Source: an uncultured Prevotella sp. (lineage in GTDB: Bacteria > Bacteroidota > Bacteroidia > Bacteroidales > Bacteroidaceae). Taken from it: a stretch of DNA of 24,227 bases. Shown in pieces: positions 13,508 to 22,287 of this stretch. The notes under the pieces are model-generated. The model saw only the letters and a list, made by a program, of their open reading frames with translations. It was not told the DNA's origin and did no database searches. Numbering within the stretch: the first letter of the stretch is position 1; the number at the start of each line of letters is the position of its first letter. The DNA is taken from positions 1-24,227 of the forward strand of contig UQZX01000035.1 of the NCBI GenBank assembly GCA_900545525.1. The letters are read 5' to 3'. Position numbers and translations under genes: made by a program.

Positions 13508-16500
13508 TTATCTGTTCACAAACTTGCCGCCCTTATGTATCAATATGCCTTTCGTTGAGCGGCTGACGCGCTGTCCGGCAACGTTATACATATTTCCGTC
13601 GGCATTGCCGTGTGCATTGCCCGATGTCTCAATGGAAATGACATCGGTTGCCGAACCGAGAGTGACCGTCTCGGACATCGGCGAGAGTATGCCGTGCTCG
13701 TTTGCCGACTGCACCGTAATGACATCGCCCTCATTGCCTGCGAATACAGGGTCGGTGACGAATGCCTGCGGCTTGCCGTTCACCGTCACAACATAGCATA
13801 TTGCAAAGTCGTCGGCATCCCATATGGCAACGTTTCCGTTCACCTTAACCGCAGGAGCAGCCGTCTTCTCTACGGCAAGCAGGGGATTCCACACGCCGGT
13901 GGAGGCATTGCCCGTGCCGTCGCCCGCCATAACGCTCTCAACGGTATAGGATGCTATGTCCGAGGGTGAGAGCCAGTTTTTCGACTCGCCCGTTACCTTT
14001 GTGCCGTTGTCCATATAGTAATAGTCCTTTATCGATGCGTCCTTGTGCACCTTGTTGCCGTTCTCGTCGGCAAGGTCGTCGGGCAGCTGGTTGCCGTTCT
14101 TGTCCCTGATGTCATATATTGCCCAGAGAGCCGGCAGTCCGCCCATAGTCTCCGACCAGTAGCCGGCAATGGGCGTAAGCTCCATCACGGTGTGCAGGAA
14201 CACCGTCTTGGGGAACTCGTGCCACGGGCGTCCGAACGATATTGAATATGTTGAAGGGTCGGAAGCATAGTGCGTGGTTATGGTTGTGTTGTTGAACACA
14301 TATCCCCAGCGTGTCTCCTTCTCGTGGTTCGGAGCGACAATCCATCCGCCCTTGTCGCGGTTGATGTCGAGCGTGGTGTTTTCAAACCACACGTCGCCGT
14401 TGCCGTAGATAAAGTCTACCGAGCCTTCTATCGTGGAGTTGTTCCAGAACGAACGCTTGAATGTTCCGTTTGTCTTGTAGGTGTCCTGATATGAACGCGC
14501 CCTCACTCCGTCAAAGACAATGCGGTCGGCATCGGTGTTAAGGCAGAGCGCCTGCGGACCGGCCTTACGGTCCTTTGTCCAGTTTTCGTTGTCAACGGTC
14601 ACGCCGGACAGGAGAAATCCGTCTGCACCAGACTGCACCTCAATCGTTGCACCGGCATTGACATGATACCAAGGCTTCTGCCATTTGTTCTTGTCGCCGC
14701 CGTCCTGACGGTCGGAGGCAACCGTAACCTTCTCCACGTCCTGACCTATAAGGTGCACGTTGGGCTTGTTCACGCTTATGATGCGGCAGTCGTCATATTT
14801 CACCGTGCCGTCGGCACTCTTGCCGTTGCCGCCGATGCGCTCCGTAGTTGTCATCGTCTCGTCTGTCCAGCGGGTTCCGTAGCTTGAGTTGAAGTAAGGG
14901 TTGGGGTCGTCATAATAGCCCTCCTTAATATAAATAAGGTATGGCTTTGCCGATGCCGCGGGGGCATCGTTTATCGCATCCTGTATGTAGCGGTACTGCC
15001 GTGGCATCGTCTCCGTTGCCGGGATGCTCTCACCGTAGCCGAGACTGAGCGTCTTGTCTACAACGGCATCGAATATCCTTGCCTCGGGCTTGCTGCGCTC
15101 CATGACGGTGAATGCCAGCGAAACAGCCGTGGCACTGTTGCCCGAACGGTCGGTGACGTATCCTGCCGGCATGGTGAAGGTGTATGTCTTGCCGTATTCA
15201 AGTCCAACATAGTTGAAGGAAACCGAACGTGTGTTCCATACCGGAGAGAGGACTTTGTCGCCGAGTGTTGCCTCGCCGTTGACAAGGTTACCTGCCTGTA
15301 TGCGCTCGTTGTACGAGATTGTAATCCTGCCAGATGCCGACACGCCTGTTGCCTTGTCGGAGGGAACAGTGCCTGTAACGACAGGCGCTTCCTTATCATC
15401 CTCAACCTCGGCAGCACCCATTACGTATACATTGCCCACACCCGACTCGGAATGCTGATAGTATTCAAGCCCGTCGAATGTTCCCACAGGGCTGTCCGTG
15501 CCGTATGTTGCCTCGCCCGTGCCCGTGATGCGGATGTATACAAGTTCCTGTCCCATTGCCCTGGATGGTATGGCAAAGTTGAAATCGGTTATCTTGCTTA
15601 CACCCGATGTCTCGCACACGGCACCGTCTATATCAGTAAACTGTGTTCCGTCGAGCGAATACTGTGCCTTGTACTTCTTGTCGGCATTGTTCTTCGCACA
15701 CATCTGCGATACGAACGTTGCCGATGTGAACTTCTTTGTAGAGAACTGATACTGCCATGCTATGTCCGTGGTCCTGTATCCGTTCTGGTACAGTCCGTTA
15801 AGACCTGCCGTCACAACGCCCTCACGGTTGCGCACCACTGGCGTGCCTCCGTCCTGCGTATATGCCGGAGAGCCGTCGGCAACTTTCACCACCAATGACT
15901 TGGCATTGCGCTCGCCGTCCCATGTAACATCGGCAGGGAATGGATAGTTTGCCGTAGTCGGATAGGCGTAAGCCTGGGTCTTGCTGGCATCGAATACGGC
16001 AATGAAGTCCTGAACCTCATATTCTGCGGTTATGTCCATATCGCCGCTGACCGTGATGTGTCGCGGGTTGTCTGTTGAATTGTCCTCCCACTTGATGAAA
16101 TTAAGAATCTTTGAGTTCTCTGCCGTGGCTGTTATCTCTGTCCCCTCCTCATATCTGCCGTTGTTATCGTCGGGAGACAAAGTTACGGAACCAAGTGAAA
16201 GCTCGGCGTCGTTCTTAACGAATGTCCTTACAGTGTAGACAGGCACGGCATCAAACACGGCAACAAATGCCTTGTCTCCATCCATGGTGAAGCGTATCTG
16301 CTCGTCGGTTGAATAGTCTTCGCCGTTGAGTGTCCACTTCTGGAACTTATATCCGAAATTCTTCTTTGCCGTCAGCGTGACGGTCTTGCCCTCCTTTATC
16401 ATGTTTCCGCTTGGCGTTGCCGTCACCGTACCTGCATCTGCCGGAGAGACAGACGTCGTCAGACTGTACTTAACGCTCTGCGATGCAGCCGACAGCACAC

Positions 16501-18904
16501 CTGTTACAGAAAGGTCCTTTAGCGCATAATATGTTGCCCCGCTGCCCGAATACCACGGCATAAGTATGTAAATATCGCCGGTAAGGTCTTTCAGGGCATC
16601 TTCTGCCGACACGTCAACCGTGTTGGTGCAGACACCGTTCTCCACATTTGCCGCATGCTCGCCGCCCTCGTAGAGGAAGCCGTCGGACGCGAGGTCGGTC
16701 TTTACCACAAACTTGCTTGTAAGCGTATTCTTCACTCCGTATACATCAGAGAAGAGTTTGGAGATGCTGAACGAGCAGTTCTCAGGGATGGAAACCTTAA
16801 CGCCCCAGTAGAAGCCGTCGGTATAGGCACCTTTCACGGCTACGCCCTTTGCAGCGTAATAGTTGCGCCAGCCTTCAGGTACGGTGTATGTAGGGGTAGC
16901 CGAACCGTGCTTCATTATCTGGTTGCTGCCCTTGCTGTCCATAGTGGAGATATTTGTCACGGTGATGGTGACGGAAGAGTTTTTCACGTTTTCGGTGCCT
17001 GCGGCAAATGTCGTTCCTGTAAATTCGCGCGTAAGACCGAAGGTCACATCTTCTGCCTTCGGTGCAGAAATATCTGTTGCCACGCCCTCTATCGTCACGT
17101 CTTTAAGGCAGAACGTCTTGCCCGAGGCGGCAGAGCCGTAGTAAGGATAAAGGCGCACATATATCGTCTCGCCGTCGGCAATTGAAACTACCGGCACCGT
17201 GGATACATAATATGCCTTGTTGGATGTCATGCTTGTCTGCCACAGAAAGTTTGTGGTGTTCTCCTCGCCTGTGGGGAAGTCGGGGCTTGTGCTGTAATAA
17301 GCCTTGAACTTCATGCCGTTTCCGCCGGCACCGCCGGCATAGAACGAAATCTTGTTAACTGCAATCTGCACGTCGGCGGGTGCCGTCATGCCGAACTGTA
17401 TATAGCGGCTGCTGTTCTCGTCTTCCTCGCCGGCGGGCCAGTTGCTGCCCTCTATGCAGTTGCGCTGCACCCTCGGGTTCTGCCCTTCGTACTCCGTTCC
17501 AGTCCAGTCTGCCTTGGCGTTCATGGTGTTGTAGTCCTTCGCATACATGTTGCTGAATGTCTCGGGAAGGGCGTTGCACGGACCGCTAACAGTAAAGTCG
17601 GTGTTTGCCGACAGGTCGTAAAACACCTTAACCGCCGTACCTCCTTCAAGTGAGATGGCTTCGGCAGAGAGGTCGAGCGAACCCGAAAGCGAGCCGCACG
17701 ATGCCGTGAGCGTGCCGGTGATGGTGCCCTTAGAGGCAACATCGAGCTTAACATATATGGTTTGGATAAGGGTGGAACCGGTATAATCGGCTGTTACTTC
17801 TGTAGAGTAGTTAGTGCCGTCCGTAGAAACGAGGAACCCGCCCGTTGCCGAGAACGTGAATGTTCCGGTGGCATCGGCGAGCGAGAATGCCGACACGTTG
17901 ATTGCCTTTGTAAGTGTCTGACCAACGTATGCCTTGCCCAGGTTGCCCGTCGAGGGCGAGAATGTTATCTCGGAAGAAAGGCTTGCATGGTCGGCAAGGA
18001 GCTTGAGCACTGCATTTTTCTTTGCGTCTGTCTCTGAAGCGCACTGGTCTTTTACGAGCTGTGCAAACTGGCGCGCGATGAGCGTGGCACCGAACGGTGA
18101 CGGGTGTGTACCGTCGCCCTGCCATCCCTTCGACGCATCGGTTACGCAGAAGATGTTTTCCGTGCAATAGTCGGCACCGAAGCCTTCGTACATAGCCTTG
18201 GTCGCCGCCGTGAGGTCTATGTAAGGCACGTCATCATACGAGTCAGCAACCTTCTTTGCCTGAAGCGGATAGTTCATCGAGCCGTCATCGGCAGTCATTC
18301 CTGTATAGTCTTTTGTGTAGACACCGTTCTCCAGTCTGTCGTGCTTCTGCCACAGATTGTGCTGCCCTGCGGCTGTTATCGTATTTCCGGAAAAATACTT
18401 GCGGCATATTGCACCGACAACGATGGGAATTGCGCCGGCAGCCTTCGCCTCGTCTATATATGCCTTTATATAGGTCGGGAAGGTCTTTGACGGATGCGTG
18501 CCGCGATACTTGTTGGAATAGTCCCATTCGGCAGGCTGTTGCGCAGGATTTGCCTTGAAGAACTCGTTGAGTTCGTCTCCATCGGCACCGCCGCACTTCT
18601 CGTCGTTGTGCGCAAACTGAATAATTACAATGTCACCCTGACCAATTTGCGGCTTGATTGTAGGCCAAAAAGCCGTCTCCTTATAGAAGGATTTGCTCGA
18701 TGCGCCGGACTTTGCCTTGTCGATGATTTCTATTTCACCGGCATCAAAGAACTGCTGAAGCATCTGAGCCCAACCGCGCTTGTTGCCGTTCTCGTCCTGC
18801 AAGGCGGCGGTAGAGTCACCGAGTATCCACACCTTGCGCGCGGCTTCTGTCGGCATTGCGCAAAGCATAATAAGACACATCAGTGTAAGAAAAATTCTTT
18901 TCAT
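13508..18904 (-). CDS. secreted multidomain pectin esterase: CE12-like acetylesterase fused to CE8 pectin methylesterase, T9SS-type tail
   Basis: The 1798-residue product begins with a signal peptide (residues 1 to about 21). An SGNH/GDSL domain of the rhamnogalacturonan acetylesterase type follows (about 23-300), with Ser31 in GDSTAA, Asn100 in FAHND, and Asp264/His267 in GDGTHPS. A long beta-rich middle contains two repeats of the WxxNG/FxxW type (about 815-970) and an Ig-like Big_5 domain (about 1175-1285). A pectin methylesterase (about 1300-1610) completes the enzyme part, with YQDTYKTNG, GSVDFIYGNGDVWFENT and GRPWH, which carry the two catalytic Asp and the Arg of CE8. The last 40 residues (MYNVAGQRVSRSTKGILI...FVNR) resemble Bacteroidota surface/T9SS C-terminal tails. 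It should remove acetyl and methyl groups from pectin outside the cell. A regulator gene and a regulated-looking promoter lie upstream. Confidence 0.9.
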   Translation of the reverse strand: MKRIFLTLMCLIMLCAMPTEAARKVWILGDSTAALQDENGNKRGWAQMLQQFFDAGEIEIIDKAKSGASSKSFYKETAFWPTIKPQIGQGDIVIIQFAHNDEKCGGADGDELNEFFKANPAQQPAEWDYSNKYRGTHPSKTFPTYIKAYIDEAKAAGAIPIVVGAICRKYFSGNTITAAGQHNLWQKHDRLENGVYTKDYTGMTADDGSMNYPLQAKKVADSYDDVPYIDLTAATKAMYEGFGADYCTENIFCVTDASKGWQGDGTHPSPFGATLIARQFAQLVKDQCASETDAKKNAVLKLLADHASLSSEITFSPSTGNLGKAYVGQTLTKAINVSAFSLADATGTFTFSATGGFLVSTDGTNYSTEVTADYTGSTLIQTIYVKLDVASKGTITGTLTASCGSLSGSLDLSAEAISLEGGTAVKVFYDLSANTDFTVSGPCNALPETFSNMYAKDYNTMNAKADWTGTEYEGQNPRVQRNCIEGSNWPAGEEDENSSRYIQFGMTAPADVQIAVNKISFYAGGAGGNGMKFKAYYSTSPDFPTGEENTTNFLWQTSMTSNKAYYVSTVPVVSIADGETIYVRLYPYYGSAASGKTFCLKDVTIEGVATDISAPKAEDVTFGLTREFTGTTFAAGTENVKNSSVTITVTNISTMDSKGSNQIMKHGSATPTYTVPEGWRNYYAAKGVAVKGAYTDGFYWGVKVSIPENCSFSISKLFSDVYGVKNTLTSKFVVKTDLASDGFLYEGGEHAANVENGVCTNTVDVSAEDALKDLTGDIYILMPWYSGSGATYYALKDLSVTGVLSAASQSVKYSLTTSVSPADAGTVTATPSGNMIKEGKTVTLTAKKNFGYKFQKWTLNGEDYSTDEQIRFTMDGDKAFVAVFDAVPVYTVRTFVKNDAELSLGSVTLSPDDNNGRYEEGTEITATAENSKILNFIKWEDNSTDNPRHITVSGDMDITAEYEVQDFIAVFDASKTQAYAYPTTANYPFPADVTWDGERNAKSLVVKVADGSPAYTQDGGTPVVRNREGVVTAGLNGLYQNGYRTTDIAWQYQFSTKKFTSATFVSQMCAKNNADKKYKAQYSLDGTQFTDIDGAVCETSGVSKITDFNFAIPSRAMGQELVYIRITGTGEATYGTDSPVGTFDGLEYYQHSESGVGNVYVMGAAEVEDDKEAPVVTGTVPSDKATGVSASGRITISYNERIQAGNLVNGEATLGDKVLSPVWNTRSVSFNYVGLEYGKTYTFTMPAGYVTDRSGNSATAVSLAFTVMERSKPEARIFDAVVDKTLSLGYGESIPATETMPRQYRYIQDAINDAPAASAKPYLIYIKEGYYDDPNPYFNSSYGTRWTDETMTTTERIGGNGKSADGTVKYDDCRIISVNKPNVHLIGQDVEKVTVASDRQDGGDKNKWQKPWYHVNAGATIEVQSGADGFLLSGVTVDNENWTKDRKAGPQALCLNTDADRIVFDGVRARSYQDTYKTNGTFKRSFWNNSTIEGSVDFIYGNGDVWFENTTLDINRDKGGWIVAPNHEKETRWGYVFNNTTITTHYASDPSTYSISFGRPWHEFPKTVFLHTVMELTPIAGYWSETMGGLPALWAIYDIRDKNGNQLPDDLADENGNKVHKDASIKDYYYMDNGTKVTGESKNWLSPSDIASYTVESVMAGDGTGNASTGVWNPLLAVEKTAAPAVKVNGNVAIWDADDFAICYVVTVNGKPQAFVTDPVFAGNEGDVITVQSANEHGILSPMSETVTLGSATDVISIETSGNAHGNADGNMYNVAGQRVSRSTKGILIHKGGKFVNR

Positions 18905-18940
18905 GCTGTTTTTATTTGATTAGTTAATAATTTGACGGGT

Positions 18941-19016
18941 GCAAAATTATCTTCACAGCATGGAATAAAAGGGGAAAGTTGTGTCATTTTAGGGGTAAAA
19001 TCGTGTCAAAATGCGG
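18941..19016 (-). promoter_or_regulatory. activator-type promoter and putative AraC-family operator of the pectin enzyme gene
   Basis: On the minus strand TAATTTTGC (18949-18941) is a perfect -7 box, 37 bases before the start codon, but the -33 position (about 18972-18969) reads CCTT rather than TTTG. Just upstream are two direct half-sites containing GTGTCA on the plus strand, at 18981-18986 and 19003-19008, exactly 22 bp apart. On the minus strand they read CCCCTAAAATGACACAA and CCGCATTTTGACACGA. A defective -33 box with tandem half-sites two helical turns apart next to it is the arrangement expected for an AraC-type activator. Confidence 0.6.
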
Positions 19017-19049
19017 CTTTTACCGTTGAAACAAACAGGTTTTCACAGC

Positions 19050-21455
19050 TTAATACGCATCAATAGTATCCTGTCTAATCTCTCTCGGTGTCTTGCCCGT
19101 CGATGCCTTTACACACTTGGCAAAATACTTTGGATCTGAGAAACCGCAGCCATACGCGATGTCTGCAACAGACGCGTCTGTCTCTTTCAGCATCTTCACG
19201 GCACGTTTCATCCTTGCCTCTTTCAGAAAGTCGGCAGGCGTTACGCCAAGCAGCTGCCGCATTTTCCTGTTAAGCCCCGAACGGCTTACAGCCATGGCGA
19301 CGGCCATATCGTTTATACTTATATCGCTGTCGGATATGTTTTTCTCGATAAACCCGGTAATCTTATTCATGAACATTTCATCTTCCGATGACAGGCGCGG
19401 TGCAATGACGATAGGTTCCGGATGATGTTCGGGCAACGACGGTTTGCAATCCTTGGCTTCTTCTTTCTGTTCAAGCAGCAGCAAATATGCCTCGAGCGTC
19501 TCTTTACGGCGCCTTTCCAAACCGCGGACATACATTATTATATATGTAAGAGCGACAATGAACCCTACTATGACAAGCATTACAAGTAACCGCCCGTACC
19601 ATGCCTCAAAGAAAGTAGGCTCCACAACAATTGTGACAGTACGTATATTGTCGGTCCACTGCCCGAGGGCATTGGTGGAGCGTATCTTCAATATGTGCGT
19701 GCCGGCATCAATATCGCGGAAGTCAATGCTGTTTCTCGACGTGGGATAACTCCACGTACTGTCGGCATCGAACTTTGTTGCATAGCGTATATATCGGTTG
19801 CCTGTATAGTCGAGGGCTGAGAAACTCAAGGTGAAATCACGGTGAGAAGGGTATATTATTATAGTATCCTTGTAATCAACGGCATAGTCCGGCATCATAT
19901 CTAACATACGGAGTGACGTCAGGACGATGCGGGGAACATAGTTGACGACAGACAATTCTTTTACCGGAAAGGTAAGGGCACCTGACTGTAAGGACACAAG
20001 CACACGCCCGTCATTAAGAATCAGCGGCTCCGCATCAGAGAATTGGAGGCTTTCACCCCAAAACGACCTGCCGTAGTTTTCTATCCGCGAGGTTTCCGTA
20101 TCAAGCACCGACAGCATGTTGTTGCACTGTATAAGCAACTTATTGTCCGGAAGTTCTGCACATGCCATAGTTACATCAGACCCCATGCCGTTTTCCATAC
20201 CGTAATGCCTGAAAGAAAATCTTCCAGCATGAAAGTTCTCCGTAAGCAGACGGTTAAGCCCTCCGCTCTCCGTAGTGACAAATATTCTGCCCTTACTGTC
20301 TCTTATAACATTCATCGTTGCATTGTCGGAAAGACTTTCCTTGCGGTTTGCCTCCCTTACGTGCATACGCCAACATATTTTATCCAAAGGTCCATAGATG
20401 TTTTCTGCAACAAGAAGTCCAGCTGTGGTTGTTGCAAACATTGTGCCGTCTTCAAAAATAAGCAATCTCCTGACACGCAGCCCCTCCGTTCCTTTGATAT
20501 GGCGTATGGTATAATTAACAATATCAGGAGACATTGCCTCCTTCATACTTACAACATTTATTCCACCGACATGTGTGGCAACCCATATCCTGCCTTTACG
20601 GTCTTTCTTAAGGTCGTATATGTCGCCGGAATTCAGTCCCTTCACTTTCCAGATATTGTTGCCATGCAGATGGAACAGCCCGAACGGCTTGCATCCGAAC
20701 CATATATCACCATTATTGTCCTCACACATACAATATACGGGAAAGAAATCTGTTGGACCGCTATGCAGTCTGCCGTCCTTTCCCATATATCCGATAAGTG
20801 ACAGACTGGAGTAAAACACAGCCAGTCTGCCGTCTTTGGTGCCAATCCATAATCTGCCGTTATGGTCACGATACATCACACGGGTAATGGACGTGCCGAT
20901 ACCATCCACCCTGCTCCACGTCTGCATGCGAGGCACATAACGCAGGAAACCTTCTGGAGTAATCTTCCAAAGTATCCCCCTGTTGTCCACGAAGTTACCA
21001 ATCCTGCTTCCATGAAGCTTGAAAATTTCACGTGCTTTTTCATTCGTTTTTCCCGTAACAGGCAGAAATACAGATCTCCTTACATCAAAAAGAAAAACGT
21101 CATCGTCAACATGGCAATATATGTTGCCCACGGCCGATTTTGGCGTAATATCATAGTCAAGCACTATATTACGGAAACGGTCGCTGTTCATATCATTCCC
21201 GTCTCCCGGCTTTGCTTTAAAAGAAACAAAGTCATATCCGTCGAAACGGTAAAGTCCGTTCCACGACGAAAGCCAAAGAAAGCCTTTCTTGTCCTGAAGT
21301 ATTTGTGTTATATGCTGGCGGGAAATATCGGATATCTCATCAAGATTGTCCGTCACATAGTCTTCTTCCGTCATTCCATAAGCCACAGAAGAGAACATAG
21401 AGAACAGTATAATAAGCAGCAGAGACATTAACATAATGGTTGTCCTTGTTATCAC
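19050..21455 (-). CDS. membrane-spanning sensor-AraC transcriptional regulator lacking kinase and receiver domains
   Basis: The 801-residue product has an N-terminal signal/anchor segment (about 5-26) and then a periplasmic sensor like that of hybrid two-component systems. The sensor contains Reg_prop beta-propeller repeats (for example DKKGFLWLSSWNGLYRFDGYDF, HNGRLWIGTKDGRL, NNGDIWFGCKPFGLF, RKGRIWVATHVGGI), followed by a Y_Y_Y domain (about 530-605). One transmembrane helix follows (about 622-645, LLVMLVIVGFIVALTYIIMYV), then a basic linker and an AraC-type HTH pair (about 700-795, with DMAVAMAVSRSGLNRKMRQ and DIAYGCGFSDPKYFAKCVK). Hybrid regulators of this class normally carry a histidine kinase and receiver between membrane and HTH. 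Here only about 55 linker residues are present, so it is probably a one-component membrane-tethered factor. Its position directly upstream of the pectin enzyme suggests a pectin-fragment ligand. Confidence 0.9.
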   Translation of the reverse strand: MITRTTIMLMSLLLIILFSMFSSVAYGMTEEDYVTDNLDEISDISRQHITQILQDKKGFLWLSSWNGLYRFDGYDFVSFKAKPGDGNDMNSDRFRNIVLDYDITPKSAVGNIYCHVDDDVFLFDVRRSVFLPVTGKTNEKAREIFKLHGSRIGNFVDNRGILWKITPEGFLRYVPRMQTWSRVDGIGTSITRVMYRDHNGRLWIGTKDGRLAVFYSSLSLIGYMGKDGRLHSGPTDFFPVYCMCEDNNGDIWFGCKPFGLFHLHGNNIWKVKGLNSGDIYDLKKDRKGRIWVATHVGGINVVSMKEAMSPDIVNYTIRHIKGTEGLRVRRLLIFEDGTMFATTTAGLLVAENIYGPLDKICWRMHVREANRKESLSDNATMNVIRDSKGRIFVTTESGGLNRLLTENFHAGRFSFRHYGMENGMGSDVTMACAELPDNKLLIQCNNMLSVLDTETSRIENYGRSFWGESLQFSDAEPLILNDGRVLVSLQSGALTFPVKELSVVNYVPRIVLTSLRMLDMMPDYAVDYKDTIIIYPSHRDFTLSFSALDYTGNRYIRYATKFDADSTWSYPTSRNSIDFRDIDAGTHILKIRSTNALGQWTDNIRTVTIVVEPTFFEAWYGRLLVMLVIVGFIVALTYIIMYVRGLERRRKETLEAYLLLLEQKEEAKDCKPSLPEHHPEPIVIAPRLSSEDEMFMNKITGFIEKNISDSDISINDMAVAMAVSRSGLNRKMRQLLGVTPADFLKEARMKRAVKMLKETDASVADIAYGCGFSDPKYFAKCVKASTGKTPREIRQDTIDAY

Positions 21456-21494
21456 GGCTATTGCCGCTCCTTATCGGTATATTAAGCCAATGGT

Positions 21495-21541
21495 GCAAAG
21501 GTATAAAAAGTATTCAGAACAACGTCACAAATAATGTCACA
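21495..21541 (-). promoter_or_regulatory. promoter region of the membrane AraC regulator
   Basis: TACCTTTGC on the minus strand (21503-21495) is a perfect -7 box 40 bases before the start codon. No TTTG lies at the right spacing (nearest TTTG at 21531-21528, spacer 24). Two GTCACA copies at 21524-21529 and 21536-21541, 12 bp apart, cover the -33 region and could be a regulatory site. They differ from the half-sites in front of the pectin enzyme gene. Confidence 0.5.
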
Positions 21542-21551
21542 TATTGCAGTT

Positions 21552-21629
21552 TTATGAAACATTGGCGAAACAGAATAACATTATAAAAGCGTTATAACAC
21601 AATATATTACGTTTCTTGTTTTTTGACAT
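21552..21629 (-). CDS. possible 25-residue peptide in the gap upstream of the AraC regulator
   Basis: An ATG at 21629 opens a short frame (MSKNKKRNILCYNAFIML...NVS) ending at 21552, with a purine-rich AAAGGAAAA about 10 bases upstream. A basic N-terminus followed by a hydrophobic run looks like a membrane peptide, but the length makes chance likely. No promoter was found for it. The rest of 21456-21917 holds the regulator promoter, AT-rich DNA and a terminator-like hairpin. Confidence 0.15.
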   Translation of the reverse strand: MSKNKKRNILCYNAFIMLFCFANVS

Positions 21630-21730
21630 GCTGTTGTTTTCCTTTATTTATATATATATTTTTTGGGGGCGGGGTAATCTTTCCTTTAATAAGTATTACA
21701 GGTTACTCTTCCATATAGCACGCAAATATG

Positions 21731-21776
21731 AAAAAGTCTGCCATTGACAAGAAACTCATCTATGGCAGACTTTTTT
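21731..21776. terminator. bidirectional hairpin terminator downstream of the cupin gene
   Basis: AAAAAGTCTGCCAT at 21731-21744 and ATGGCAGACTTTTT at 21762-21775 form a perfect 14-bp stem with a 17-base loop and A/T tracts on both sides. It lies about 140 bases past the cupin stop and upstream of the AraC regulator, so it likely ends the flavodoxin-cupin transcript. Confidence 0.7.
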
Positions 21777-21917
21777 ATGTTTCGAGATATGTCAACCCCG
21801 CGCGGGATATATTTCCATGTCGTATATACAGACCTGCTGCCGTCATCACAGCTTACCTTCTTTGTTATTTGCTTTGCCGTATCCTGAATCTTTTTGTCCC
21901 TTTTTACTCTTAAAGGC

Positions 21918-22241
21918 TCATCCTCTTATCATTGTCAGAATCATTTTGAAGCGCGTCTTTGCGTTGACGGCGTGGGGATGGTTGGCGGGCATGATCAGCA
22001 CCTCGCCAGCTTTGGGATAGTGGGACTGTCCGTCAATGATGATTTCCGGTTCGCCGTCTATGACGGTCACCATAGCGTCGAACGGCGCGGAGTGCTCCGA
22101 CAGGTTCTGCCCCTTGTCAAACGAGAACAGGGTCACACTGCCGCCTTTGGTGTGTATGAACTCCTTGCTGACGATTCCTCCTTCAGCATATTCAATCATT
22201 GTGTTTGGCAGGAATGCCTTTCCTTTTTCTATCAGTGCCAT
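21918..22241 (-). CDS. small single-domain cupin protein
   Basis: The 107-residue product is a single cupin (Cupin_2-like) barrel. The first motif region, SEHSAPFDAMVTVIDGE, supplies His50 and a late Glu64. The second, PANHPHAV, supplies His88 and His90, which with His50 could bind a metal. Such small cupins are common in anaerobic Bacteroidota, and their substrates are mostly unknown; the name gives a fold, not a reaction. No signal peptide is present, so it is cytoplasmic. It lies 46 bases downstream of the flavodoxin gene on the same strand and probably shares its transcript, which hints at a redox or stress setting but does not prove it. Confidence 0.8.
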   Translation of the reverse strand: MALIEKGKAFLPNTMIEYAEGGIVSKEFIHTKGGSVTLFSFDKGQNLSEHSAPFDAMVTVIDGEPEIIIDGQSHYPKAGEVLIMPANHPHAVNAKTRFKMILTMIRG

Positions 22242-22287
22242 AATCGTAATGAATTTAAGTTGTCAGTTGTTAGGTTTACATGGGATT

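Noticed and set aside
20043..20801. 252-codon plus-strand frame inside the AraC regulator gene
   Set aside because: It is antisense to the Reg_prop region, has no recognisable motif and no promoter.
21728..21913. 61-codon plus-strand frame
   Set aside because: It begins in the terminator hairpin at 21731-21776, and its first third is the palindrome itself.
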